A DNA stretch of 64,000 nucleotides, taken from Piper betle (lineage: Eukaryota; Streptophyta; Magnoliopsida; Piperales; Piperaceae). Numbering within the stretch: the first letter of the stretch is position 1; each line of letters begins with the position of its first letter. The notes beneath the pieces are model-generated. The model was not told the origin of the DNA and made no database searches. It worked only from the letters and a program-made list of their open reading frames with translations. Where the stretch lies: contig JAURVB010013145.1 in NCBI GenBank assembly GCA_033002965.1, positions 62,001 to 126,000 of the forward strand. The letters are read 5' to 3'. The position numbers and the translations under genes were made by a program. Positions 11,801 through 21,405 of the stretch are shown in pieces.

Positions 11801-13022
11801 TCAAATTCAATCTTAAATCAGGAATATGACGTACATTTTTCAAAACAAGTTTGCAACCAGAATTGGTCACAATATGCACATCACCATGACCAACAATTTT
11901 AGAAGTCCCATTGTTGCCCATCTTCACCACACCTAGATCAGTTGTCACATAGGTGTTGAAGAAATCTTTACATGGGGTAGCATGAAACGATGCGCCAGAA
12001 TCAATCACCCAACTAATATCATCATTAGTTGTCAAACAATCATTTCCTTCATCAAGTATGATTAGTATATCTTCTGTTGCAACATTGGCAGTCTTATCAT
12101 CTTCACTCTTATTGTCAATCACCTTACCATTTCTTAGATCTTTCTTGTATTTGTAACAGTACTGCTTCTTATGGCCGGCTTTATCACAATAAAAACACTT
12201 GAAGGTCTTGTTTCTGGATTTAGACCTTCCTCTACTCTTATCTCTTCCACTTGGATTCCTACTTTTTGATCTTCCTCGAGGACTAAATTCAGAAACCAAA
12301 GATTGGGATGAATTAGAGAAGGTTACCTGTTGTGTTTTCCTTCTCACTTCTTCACTCAAAAGGCAACTTGAAACCATATCAAAAGTCAGCTGCTTGTCAA
12401 AATTATTCAAAGAAATAACTAAAGGTTCCCAAGACTCTGGTAAAGTATTCAATAATAGACAAGCTTGCCAAGCATCATCAAGAGGCATATTCAAACTAGA
12501 TAATTGAGTTAATATACCTTGCATCTCATTGATGAAGTCGCTGACTTCTGCCCCATCCTTATACCGAAGATTCATCAATCTTCTGACCAGCAAATTTCGG
12601 TTTCCAGGAGTGTCTCTCTCATACATATACAAGAGCTTATCCCAAAGCTCCTTAGCTGTCTTTGTTCCCGACACATGGTTATATACGTTCTGTTCTAACC
12701 ATTGTCTGATCAAAGCCATGCATTTTCTGTCCATCTTGATCCATTCAGCGGTGACCCTCGACTCAACCTTAGCAGTAGGTAGAGGAGGAATCAAAGTAGC
12801 ATTCCCTTCATCAGTCACCGGTGGACTGGAACTTGACGAAGCTGTCCCTTCATCAGTCACAACCGGAGTAGCACTCAACGGTGGACTGGTCGACTTAGGA
12901 GGACCAAGAATTGGATCATATAAATCCTTAGTGAATAAATAATCAATCATACGACCCTTCCAGTAATGCCAATTTGACTTACCTTTAAGGGCGACCATCT
13001 TAACATGTTTCTCATCATTCAT
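8838..13022 (-). CDS. Copia Gag-Pol polyprotein, apparently intact
   Basis: About 1394 residues in one frame from ATG at 13022 to TAG at 8838; the open frame extends 16 codons upstream only through TTG-type codons, so I choose this ATG. Order: Gag (residues 1-270); CCHC zinc knuckle (C276, C279, H284, C289); an RS-rich stretch before it; aspartic protease DSGA at 341; GAG-pre-integrase with CDHC at 501-504; integrase D531, D594, E630, giving the D,D35E spacing; reverse transcriptase with YVDD at 1071-1074; RNase H with D1241, TEAE 1281-1284 and D1317. Integrase before RT is the copia order. The sequence around the RT motif TAFLHGDLDETIYMEQPEGF resembles the Tork/Tnt1 group, which is my inference. 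The protein would package RNA, copy it and integrate it. There is no stop or frameshift in the domains. Confidence 0.96.
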   Translation of the reverse strand: MNDEKHVKMVALKGKSNWHYWKGRMIDYLFTKDLYDPILGPPKSTSPPLSATPVVTDEGTASSSSSPPVTDEGNATLIPPLPTAKVESRVTAEWIKMDRKCMALIRQWLEQNVYNHVSGTKTAKELWDKLLYMYERDTPGNRNLLVRRLMNLRYKDGAEVSDFINEMQGILTQLSSLNMPLDDAWQACLLLNTLPESWEPLVISLNNFDKQLTFDMVSSCLLSEEVRRKTQQVTFSNSSQSLVSEFSPRGRSKSRNPSGRDKSRGRSKSRNKTFKCFYCDKAGHKKQYCYKYKKDLRNGKVIDNKSEDDKTANVATEDILIILDEGNDCLTTNDDISWVIDSGASFHATPCKDFFNTYVTTDLGVVKMGNNGTSKIVGHGDVHIVTNSGCKLVLKNVRHIPDLRLNLMSTGVLDDEGYVSQFSCGLWKLVKGSLVVAKGKKYGGLYRTTSSLVHGEVNVTSTTLTADLWHRRLGHMSEKGLEFLKKKNYLPQLDQTTLSSCDHCLAGKQRRASFVSTSKRKTQILELVHSDVCGPMEIKSFGGASYFVTFIDDASRKVWCYCLKNKSDVFNTFKSFHVLVERETGKTLKCLRSDNGGEYCSNEFQVYCDKHGIRHEKIVPYTPQLNGVAERMNRTIQERVRCMLSTAKLPKEFWAEAICTACYLINRSPTLALNGDVPEKVWTGREVKYTHLRVFGCKAFVHMPKELRSKLDAKTFECIFLGYGDKEFGFRLWDPKEKKIVRSRDVVFRENQFLEDFGNETTTQSDTQDYVVKVKTSSAPPTVVENIVQDVAEQIDEEVRDDIPIFLPRDGEGEDNDISNDIVPDVVDEQVHDDDQAVDQGEADATRTKSSRIVKPSTKYPKSTYVTLTESGEPKDFTGALSHKEKDKRVSAMRDELKSLHENKMYELVNLPKGRKVLKNKWVYRLKYEEGNSQPRYKARLVVKGFGQKKGIDFDEIFSPVVKMSSIHCVLGLAASMDLEVEQLDVKTAFLHGDLDETIYMEQPEGFIDKEKKQMVCRLKKSLYGLKQAPRQWYKKFDSFMDSQDYNKTVSDNCVFIKKFGKNDFIILLLYVDDMLIIGQDKSNIADLKEKLGKSFAMTDLGPAKQILGISIRRDRKAKKIWLSQEKYIEKILERFSMKEAKPVSIPLGAQFKLKKGELSEAEVNEMKHVPYASAVGSLMYAMVCTRPDIAYAVRAVSRHLSNPGKEHWQAVKWILRYLRGTSKLSLCFGGGKPILSCYTDADMAGDLDSRRSTSGVVVTFAGGTVSWQSKLQKCVALSTTEAEFIAVTEACKEVLWLKRFLNEIGILQDKYEVLCDSQSAIHLSKNSSFHSKSKHIDVRYFWIRDVLERKLLELNKVHTDKNISDMLTKIVTKDKHLFCRSGAGMENFATTYV

Positions 13023-13080
13023 CTTGACACAAAAGGTTACTACCCAAACCAAGACAAACAAACGAACCAAAGATAACCAA

Positions 13081-13092
13081 GCTCTGATGCCG
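13081..13092 (-). other. Primer binding site of copia element
   Basis: The minus strand reads CGGCATCAGAGC, two changes from TGGTATCAGAGC (initiator Met). It is next to the 5' LTR at 13095 and 59 bp upstream of the polyprotein ATG. Confidence 0.75.
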
Positions 13093-13094
13093 CT

Positions 13095-13706
13095 TGTTGG
13101 GAAATAGACGCTTCAGCGGAAACAACCCAGAAAATATTTCCCCTCAAGATGAAATGAAAACAAATATAAAATGGATAGGAGACACCAAGAAAAAAATGGA
13201 TGGAAACTTTTCTCCCAATTTAGAGAAAAGAAAACCAACCTACTCTATCAACTTTGATTAAGAAAACTCTTACAATCAAGTATCGAAGAAAAAAAACTCT
13301 CCTAACCCAAATCAGACCAATAACAAGATCTGAAAATACAATTCTTGAGAATACAATATATGAGAAATTGAGAAAACTAACATACACCTCAAAAGAAAAT
13401 TGGATCAAACTCACACCCTGGATGACGACCCCTACTTCAACTTGAGATGATGTAAACTTCTCCAAACTCTCCCTATATGAGCCAAATGTGCTCAAAAGCT
13501 CTCAAGAGGATGTTGTTTCTAACATCAGAATTCTCCTTTATATAGAAGATTATGAGTAGAATTCTAAAGGCCAACTCATTACACTTCTATCGCAAAGGAC
13601 GAAATCACACATCGGAATACCAAATGCCAACCATTAGTGCGATAACCAAAAAACCAAAAACTGGTAATTGAGTTTTTCAATGTGAATGGGTGAGGGAAAC
13701 TCAACA
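13095..13706 (-). repeat. 5' LTR of copia element
   Basis: 612 bp, TG...CA, followed by target duplication CTTCT at 13707-13711. Contains a TATA box (13537-13544 on minus). Confidence 0.96.
13537..13544 (-). promoter_or_regulatory. TATA box of copia 5' LTR
   Basis: The minus strand reads CTATATAAAGGAG. The same motif is present in the 3' LTR and in the solo LTR near 38680. Confidence 0.65.
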
Positions 13707-13711
13707 CTTCT

Positions 13712-14357
13712 GTGATGTTTTGGTTCTTTCAACTTGCTCAGCGCTTATTGTTTTCTAGTGTGGATGCCATGTCAGTGAGACTTATATAAGCTTCCAAGAC
13801 AGTGAAGTCAAACAAATGCAGAGTAGAAATCAGCGTAGAATTTTTGGCGCACCGTGTACCATCTCTGCTCGAACCATACATACCCAGGACATCTCACGTT
13901 GTCGACATCTAGTAGGGATGGAACCTACTCAAGCGTGTGGGGAAAAGAAACCGGCTAAAGCTAACTATATAATTAGTTAGTCTTTCAACAAACAAAGCTT
14001 GAATGTAGTTATTGAATCAACTTGGCTTGTCTTGAGAAACATAGGACGAAGTGTATTGCCTTGTACATTATGTTTATTCAAAATTTAAGATATATTACAT
14101 TTGTTATGAGATTTTTGTTTAAAAAACCTACGTCTAAGTTAAGTAGAGATTGCAATAACAAATTAATAGGTGGATACAAGTAATTGTCTTAGAAAGATAG
14201 GATATCGTAAGTACTCTTATGCGAGACTATAACTATTTTCATTTTCAATTCGGCCATGATTATCTTGTACAATCTTAGCTTATAAATTTATTCAAATCAT
14301 ATAAAAAAGCATTTTGTCTCATCATATCAAGAAAAATGTAGTTTATCACTGGACATA
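13712..14357. other. Intergenic, no gene seen
   Basis: Mixed-composition DNA between two retroelements, continuous with 7323-8198 before the copia insertion. I see no ORF, RNA gene or repeat that I can support. Confidence 0.5.
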
Positions 14358-14889
14358 TGTTAATATTTGTTATTATAAATATTAATAATATATAACCCAT
14401 TCTCACAGTCAGAATACTAAAAGAATCTCGGAATACAAACAATAGTGACTGTTTGTTTTTCCATGGAAGATGAAAGGCCTCAAACTATCTCTATAAATAT
14501 GGATTTTATTTGCCTCATTCTAAAACAAGGCCCAGACAAGATGTGAGAGGTAATAAAAAGGGATATAGAGATAAGAAGAGGAAAATATATTATTTATCAA
14601 TTTAATCTTATACAGAGTATTGTAGGAAAGAAATCTAATAATCTCAATAGTATAAGTTGGGTGAGTAATCTTCTTGTACATTTTTATATGTTTGACGACT
14701 ATAATCTTTAGTTGAAGTAGTGAATTATTCATTGTGGTCCCATAGTTTTTGACTTGACTCTCGAGAAAGAAGGGTTCCACATTAAATCTCTATTATATTG
14801 GTTTTATTTTATTTTATTTTTCAGATATTATTTTCCCATATCTTGTGTTCGCTGTTCTTGATCTTTAACTTCGGGGATTTTTCTCAACA
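14358..14889 (+). repeat. 5' LTR of chimeric element
   Basis: 532 bp. Longer than the right LTR mainly because of an extra stretch around 14515-14600. It diverges from the right LTR by several per cent, so this is an older insertion than the copia element. Confidence 0.88.
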
Positions 14890-14945
14890 ATTGGTGTCGT
14901 CTTTGGGAACTTTCATTCAATCGGATCTTGATTTGAGTGGGAGTC

Positions 14946-15010
14946 ATGACGGGCACTTCCAAGATAGGGAAGATTGAGAAATTTGATGGAACAAATTATC
15001 AATAGTAGAG
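14946..15010 (+). pseudogene. Gag N-terminus remnant (copia-like)
   Basis: An ATG at 14946, soon after the primer site, opens a short frame containing KIEKFDGTNYQ, like the start of copia Gag proteins, then meets stop codons. The rest of Gag is gone. Confidence 0.5.
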
Positions 15011-15060
15011 GATGCATATTGAGGGTAGGAGCAACTACACCAACCGCTTGTAAATACCAA

Positions 15061-16375
15061 GCTGGATTTTGGACAACCGTTTGGAGTGGTGACAGATGCT
15101 TCAGATAGAGCCGAGCCGTGGGTGGTATACTACAGTAGGAGGCTGCGGTGCACTGTCTAAGAGTATGGCGGGTTTGCTTGTTGGGATCTAAGTTCATTGT
15201 CATCATGAACAATGTAGCTAACACATTCTTTAGGACCCAAATGAAGAAATCTGTGAGACAAGCAAGGTGGTAGGAGCTACTGGGGCAAGTCAGAGAGTTG
15301 GAAAAAACAGATCTCGAGGACAAGAAGTTGATTGACAGAGTCAACAGGGGCTGGACTCGCATGTATTGGTTAGATGATGAGTTACTCTATAGTAGTGGGG
15401 TTGGCTATGTGTCCCTACAGGTAGACTAAGACGAAAGCTTAGAGAGGAGTCCCACGATCCCCAATGGGTAAGACATCCAAGTATGGACCGGGTGCACGCT
15501 TAATGTCTAGGCATATTATTGGCTGAGAAAGGAGGCTGATAATAAAGTTTTTGTCAGATCTTCTATGGTGGGTCAACAGGATAAGGGGGAGAGAAGGTTA
15601 GAGGCTGGGTTGTTGCAGCCACTACCTACACCTTCGAGACCATGGAGCTCGGTCTCAATGGACTTGGTGTCTGGATTCCCTAGGGTGAAGGGAATGCCAG
15701 CAAGATTTGTGGGTTGGCTTTCTAAGTACTCGTATTCGCAGCAATATCACAAGGGTGCTCAGCCGAGACTACTGTCAAATGGTTCTTCAGGAATGTGGGG
15801 AAGTACTATGGTTCTGACCGACATTGTTACAACTAACCATTCTTAGTCTGATGGGTAGACTGAGAAGGTGAATGCATTGAGGCATTTCATCACAGCCAGA
15901 GGAATTGGTTGGAACTTCTTGAACCGGCGCAGTTTTGTTATAAACTGCATTGTTATTCAGCTACAGGGCTTAGTCTTTTTGAAGTTGCGACGGGCTACTA
16001 ACTTCTTACACCACTAGAGGTTGCTCCATAGAGAGGTGGAGTATGGGGTCTAGCTGCACACAAGTTTGCCAGGGATAGGCAAGAACTGTGTAAGGAGGCA
16101 GTGGATTCATTGGTAGAAGAAACGAGCAGAATGAAGAGATATGCTGACTCGGGGGTATTGTCATTCAGCGTGGGGGACAAAGTAAAGCTGAAGCTCAAGC
16201 CACTGATTTGGGAGAAAATCAATCGTAACGAGTTGCATCGGGTATTAGTGTAAAGCTACGATGATCCTTGTGAGGTGGAGAAAGTATAGGGGTATAAGCT
16301 TTACCCAATTTTCCATGCTAGTTTTCTCAAACCTTTCCATGAAGATTTGGTCAATCTGAGGAGAGCTCGTCCGAA
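15061..16375 (+). pseudogene. Gypsy RNase H, integrase and C-terminal pol debris
   Basis: Conceptual reading with many stops and frame changes gives gypsy signatures in order: VTDASDRA then YYSRRL (RNase H, with the middle deleted) at 15085-15155; a conserved pre-integrase YYW and QQDK (15515-15585); PWSSVSMDLVSGFP (15640-15680); an SDG.TEKVNA integrase core (15845-15885); and FHASFLKPFHED-like sequence (16310-16340), which closes gypsy pol. RT is absent. It is foreign to an LTR pair whose ends look copia-like. Confidence 0.75.
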
Positions 16376-16474
16376 TAGAGCTCCCCCACCATTCGACAAC
16401 AATTTGGGAAAAGGTAGGGACGATTTTGGAGTATAGGCACGTCAGCCTTAGGACTTCAAAGGATCGGATGGAGT

Positions 16475-16792
16475 TTGTATACTGATGCAGGAGAAATAGA
16501 GTCTTATGATGAAACCATAAGTGACAAAGCTCATCTTAAGTGGGAGTTTGCTATGAAGGATGAGATGTCATCATTGGAGAAGATTTATACATGGAAGTTG
16601 GTGAAGTTTTCAACCAAGAAAGGGTGGTTCTACAAAACAAGTGGAAAGAGGGAACTGAGAAGCGAGGCTAACCAGGAAAAGGAAAGGGACTTGTGGCAAT
16701 TGGAGAGCAAGATCAAGAAGTGTTGTGGAGGACTTAACCCTCTGATGAGAACATCAGGTTTCATTGGTGGGGGAGGGCTGTTACAGGTCTAG
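16475..16792 (+). pseudogene. Copia pol linker fragment, upstream of RT
   Basis: An open frame of 105 codons containing ESYDETISDKAHLKWEFAMK, then DEMSSLEKIYTWKLV. This is the segment that leads into copia reverse transcriptase; compare the intact element above, where ALSHKEKDKRVSAMRDELKS precedes ENKMYELVNLPKGRK. The match stops where RT should begin, so RT is missing here. Confidence 0.7.
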
Positions 16793-17797
16793 TCCGTTAG
16801 ACTCGCCGGGAGCTAGGGTTTGGGGATTCTTCATAGTCATCCGCCGTCCAAGACGGATAGTCAGTGCTACCCGAGTGGTGGAAACAACTTATTAGTGTTA
16901 ATCTGTGCTGTTAGAGTTGCAGGCAAAGATCAAGCTATAGTGCATGGAGCATGTTGGTTGACCAAGGAGTACTAGCGAGTTCGAGGATTTTGAACGAGCA
17001 AAGTACTGGTACTCGATGGAGTGTATCGGCAAAATGATCGGTAATTGTACCGAGCAAGTCGGTATATCGGCAAGAGGAAACCTTAGAGGCGTACGGATTC
17101 CAGGTAGCAGTTCGTGGGGTGTGATGACCAAACACCTGGCTGAATAGCTATGAGTGTGCATATCGGCAGAGCAAGGTTGATGGACCGAGCATACCGATAT
17201 AAATACTTGGCGTGCCAATACGAGCAGCGTAGCGGTATGTGGGCGAGCACAGATGTGTGGACGTGACCGAGCAAATTACCGGGATTATGGTATTTGGGTT
17301 GAGTTGCCGAGCAGTGCTGCAAAGCCAATATTTGGAGCGTGCAATTTACTGGAAGCGCTGAGAGAGGGGACTGTTGGCCAAGACTGGTTGGCTCGAACCA
17401 GGAGGGTTCGACCATGTAACTAGCATGCGTGGAAGGATATGCTTGAGGGGATTTGCCGATAAGGATGATTATGATGTTGATAGTTATCATGATTAATCCT
17501 CAGCCAACGGTGGAGGTTGGTTGCAACTAACTCCAGAAGATATGCTTGATCAATATGGAGATATGCCCCATCTGCGTGGAGATAAGGATGCCAATGTCAG
17601 ATGCAGGTTGTTGGAGACGTGCATCAGATCTTCCCAGAGTTGTAGATAAACACGAAGTTTCTATATAAGGGGGTGTCTTCTTGTGTAAAAAGCAATGAAG
17701 GAAACTTGCACTAACATGCAGGAGATGGACTTATGCAATGAACAAGTGGAAGAAGAATCAGGATTGGAGTATTCCAATCTGACTCGAAGTGGGAGAT
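16793..17797 (+). other. Unidentified interior of chimeric element
   Basis: No coding similarity recognised on either strand. Contains repeated short motifs around CCGAGCA and TATCGGCA (16975-17280). The last bases form the polypurine tract. Confidence 0.4.
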
Positions 17798-18290
17798 TGT
17801 TAATATTTGTTATTATGAATATTAATGATATGTAGCCCATTGTCACACTCAGAATACTAGAGGTATCTCAGAATACAAACAATGGTAACTGTTTATTTTT
17901 TTATAGAAGATGAAAGGCCTCAAACTATCTCTATAAATATGGATCTCATTTGCCTCATTCTAAAACCAGGCCAAGACAAGAGAAGACAAGATGTAAGAGA
18001 TAATAGAAAGGGATATAAAGATAATTGAGGGAAAGAAATCTTGTAATCTCAATAGTATAAGTTGGGTGAGTAATCTTCTTGTACATCTCTATATGTTTGA
18101 CGGCTGTAATCTTTGGTTAAAGTAGTGAATTATTCGTTGTGGTCCCGTGGTTTTTGACTCTCGAGAAAAGAAGGTTTTCCACGTTAAATCTCTGTTCTTT
18201 TGGTTTTGTTTTATTTTATTTCTTAGACGTTATTTTCCCATATATTGTATTCGCTCTTGTTGATCTCAAACTTTGGGATTTTTCTCAACA
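17798..18290 (+). repeat. 3' LTR of chimeric element
   Basis: 493 bp, same ends as the 5' LTR, followed by ACATA. Confidence 0.88.
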
Positions 18291-18439
18291 ACATATTCGA
18301 CTTAGCTAACAATCAAAATTTTATAGTTTCTATTATTTTACCTCGGTCATGCAAGACATGTCCACCCATGTAGCATTGAAACATTTGCCACCACCTGAGC
18401 ATCTCTATTGTGTTTGTAAGTCCAATTTTATACGAATTC

Positions 18440-18849
18440 AATTTAGAGAAAATATAACAAATAACCAAATTTTAATATTTTTTATTATAAATGACCAAAA
18501 ATTTAAATTTATATCATATATAATTAGATCTCAAATTTTTATTTCAAATATAACTAATTCATATATTTTAAGAATATTTGGCTCATAATATTTATTTTAT
18601 TGATGCAAATAACCTCATTCTAACTTCAAATTTTCTTAAACATATTTTTTCATTTTATATAATGAATGATATTTTTTTTAAAAAAAATAGTCATAATAAA
18701 AATATATTAGATAAAACAAAATTTTTAATTTCTAAAAATATGTCAATTTGAAATTCATATTTCAAACACCCAAAAAGTATTTTATTTTATTTTATTTTCT
18801 ATTTTTGATGGTCCAAATTTCAATATATTTTTTATGGTTCAAAATTCAA

Positions 18850-18886
<37 letters not shown>

Positions 18887-19060
18887 TAGCAAAAGTTCTA
18901 ACTTTTATCAATTATCTACTCTCATATTAATAAAAATAATTTTTATGGGTCTTTTTATCATTAAGTAAAAAATGATGGAATTTTGTCATAATTGATATAA
19001 AAGTTAATTTTGTAAGCTTGACTATTGTTAAAGGAGAAGTCTCAAAATACTTTCCTTTAA
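18440..19060. repeat. AT-rich dispersed repeat, copy 1
   Basis: Aligns by eye with 25040-25700 in the same orientation, sharing blocks such as the poly-T/poly-A run after ATGATATTT and AAAATGATRGAATTT-type sequence. Boundaries are not sharp. The two copies flank the gene island. Confidence 0.6.
18852..18882. repeat. (AT)n microsatellite
   Basis: An uninterrupted run of about 15 AT dinucleotides. Confidence 0.95.
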
Positions 19061-19079
19061 ATTTATTTAGTTTTCGATA

Positions 19080-19680
19080 GAGGTGCAATCGAGCCAAGCT
19101 GATTCGAGTAGGGTTGCTTTTGAATTCGACGTAATTTTTGGCAAGCATGTTTGAATTTGTTTGAAAGCTTAACGAGCTTTGATGTATTATAGGTCGAGTT
19201 GAACTTGTCCAAAATTCATAGTATTTGGGCTTGACTCGTATTTGGCTCGTTATGTTTTCGAGCCAAGTTAAAACTGAGCTCGAGTCGAGCGAATGTATGC
19301 GCTTTGTTTGTGCTCGACTTATATATGAGTTCAATATGACCTTAATAGTATTGACGAGCTGAGTATTTTTTCAAGTTTAAATACATCAAGTTCGAGTTTC
19401 AAGCCAAGTCGAGCCGAATACTCCTTAGCTCAAGTTTGGTCATTGTTCAACGAGCTATCTATTTCAAGCCGAGTAGTTTTTCTAGCACAAAATTAAGGAG
19501 CATCAGTTCAAGACGAGTTGAGCCAAATATAAAACAATTTCAAGCCGAGTAGTTTTTCTAGCACAAAATTAAGGAGCATCAGTTCAAGACGAGTTGAGCC
19601 AAATATAAAACAATTGCAATCAGGTTTGGCTTATTTAGACCCTTAGTTTTCTACTTGCATTTGAATCAACTTATCTAAAT
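19080..19680. repeat. CGAGC-motif-rich repeat region
   Basis: Many short motifs of the type GAGTCGAGC, CGAGCT and AAGCCGAG in both orientations, as in subterminal regions of some plant DNA transposons. No terminal repeats or target duplication found. Contains an exact 76-bp tandem duplication. Confidence 0.4.
19461..19615. repeat. Exact 76-bp tandem duplication
   Basis: Two copies, 19461-19536 and 19537-19612, match base for base and the match runs three bases further. With no differences between the copies it must be very recent, or it is an assembly error. Confidence 0.95.
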
Positions 19681-19914
19681 CAAAGTGTCAAATTTGCACT
19701 CGGACCTTGACCGGACTGGATTTGTCCCATGACCAGCCCTAGGCGCATCTGATATTTTGAGTTCGAGTCAGCCTTGGATCGAGTCGGACGATTCAACGAT
19801 TCATCGAGTCGGTTAAGATCGAGTCGAGCGCGTTCTAGGATCCATTGCCAAAACCAGAGGTCACCAAGGGAGAGAAGAGACCCGGATAAGAGGAACAGGC
19901 GGTCGTCGGAGACG

Positions 19915-21405
19915 ATGCAGCAGAGGAAATCGGCCACCGCCGGCCGGCCCTCCGGCACCGATGGCTCCGACTTTTCCTATCGAATGCTTGTCGATCCTAG
20001 TAGTATCTGATTTCTCTTCTCTTGTATCGTCACTTAGAAATGTGAGTTGGGTTCATGATGTTTGTGCCTTGGTGGATGTTTTTGTAGGGTACACGAAAGT
20101 TGCTCAAGGGAAATCACGCCTGCGCTTGTTGTTAATGGCTCAGGTACCATTTTTTGGTGCTTCAAGTTTTTATAGATTGCTCATGAACTTAGACATGGAT
20201 TAAATGCGGGAGATGTTTATTAAATAAATCAAGATAATTTTTTATTTTTGGGCGCCCATATTAGTTTCCAAGGAGTCCAAATCTGCAATAACGACTTGTA
20301 GTATTTTTGGCCGTTAAGGCCTGAATTTCAAAACTATGCACAGCTTATGCAATTTTGTGCAACAATGACATACAACGGGAAATTAGAGTTGATCAATTAT
20401 GTTTTGATATGTGAGTGCAGTAATTTTTGCGAGCACATGTGTATCCAGCTTTCATGATGAAAAATTAGATGCCTTCTTTTGTGGTGTGTTCATTAAAGAA
20501 GTTAGCAGGATAGTTGGAGCCACTATTTGTGTTTCCCTCTTCCCAATCCTTCTCTGTTGGTATCATTACTCTTTGATACTTAATTTGGATTTGTGTGGCA
20601 ATTATAATAAAACTGGGCATCCAGTTTTTGGAATTCATCATATTGATCGAATATTGGTTTTAGGAATTAGTAATGTATGTGTGCTACTTGCTGCAGGCTG
20701 TCAGTCTGATAATTGGAGTACTTTGGATTGTTTTATCAGCATTTCCTGCAATGGAAAATTGTGAACTTCCAGTTGCATCAGTTATCATTGGTTTAGTTTC
20801 GGTAAACATGGGATTTTTAGGTACATGGTTGTGATTGGTTGATGCACATTTCTTTTTAGTATGCATTCGTACTTTTTGTTCTGATGTAAAAATCATGGAA
20901 AAAATCTAAATTTTAGGTCGACGGAAGAGCAGTGTGAATTTGTTGAGACTCTATGCTGTTGCCTCATCTATATCGATTGTGCTTTCACTTGCTAGCCATC
21001 TTAAAAGTGGTTTCTCATTTAAGGTATGAAACCACACATTTAGCAGCAGAAGGAATGGTATAGTTTTCCTGCAGAAGGATTAGTTAAAATTTTCCCATGA
21101 AACTTGATTGTTAGCTTCCATACAATCAGTTGATCAATCTTTTTGGTTTCTTTAAATAGGCTCTCCAAGATCAAAGTGCATTTACACTGAAGAAATTTGA
21201 AGTTCTGGAGGCTGGTCGCATTTTATTGGGTGAGTTTTTTCTGTCTTTTCCAGTTGAAGAAAAATTATTAACAGATTCATTTGAAGAAGCCTGTTTACAT
21301 ATGCTCATTTTTATTTTACAAACAGGTTTACCTCTGCAAGTAATTGTGGTTATCGTCACATTTTCTCTCATAGGAAATATGTCCCCGCCCAAGAGAGCCT
21401 CATGA
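19915..21405 (+). CDS. Jagunal-like four-pass ER membrane protein (six exons)
   Basis: Exons that I deduced: 19915-19999, 20088-20143, 20697-20820, 20917-21023, 21160-21229, 21326-21405. All introns are GT-AG, phases agree, and the product is 173 residues ending at TGA (21403-21405). The N-terminus carries GRPSGTDGSDFSYR (residues 10-23), resembling the conserved GTDGSDF start of Jagunal proteins. Four hydrophobic segments lie near residues 43-63, 70-88, 98-117 and 145-164, separated by a basic loop (RRKSS, 90-94), and the tail is PPKRAS. Jagunal proteins act at the endoplasmic reticulum in membrane organisation and secretion. The family call is inference from the N-terminal motif, length and topology. 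The third donor is TTAG/GTACAT; an earlier GTAAAC would shift the frame. The next gene is convergent. Confidence 0.75.

Larger units (their letters stand above)
8199..13706 (-). mobile_element. Full-length Ty1/copia LTR retrotransposon, young
   Basis: 5508 bp. LTRs 8199-8807 and 13095-13706 differ by only a few small changes, mostly in A-runs, so insertion was recent. Target duplication CTTCT is perfect (8194-8198 and 13707-13711). The Met primer site (13081-13092), polypurine tract (8808-8820) and a complete polyprotein are all present in copia order. With every part apparently intact, this could be an active or recently active copy. A solo LTR of the same family, near-identical, is at 38514-39123. 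Confidence 0.97.
14358..18290 (+). mobile_element. LTR element with chimeric copia/gypsy interior, defective
   Basis: Direct repeats 14358-14889 and 17798-18290 start TGTTAATATTTG and end TTTCTCAACA. A perfect target duplication ACATA (14353-14357 and 18291-18295) shows that the whole 3.9 kb inserted as one unit. A primer-site-like TGGTGTCGTCTTTGG follows the left LTR at 14892, and a purine tract (GAAGTGGGAGAT) precedes the right one. A TATAAATA box lies in each LTR (14492 and 17932). The interior has a short Gag start, gypsy RNase H and integrase debris, then copia pol debris, all full of stops. It cannot encode its own enzymes. Confidence 0.88.

Noticed and set aside
20802..20827. Donor GTAAAC at 20802 followed by a 7-base microexon (20821-20827)
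   Set aside because: Considered because exon 3 ending at 20801 is out of frame with exon 4. Extending exon 3 to 20820 with donor GTACAT solves the frame and completes a membrane segment without a microexon.
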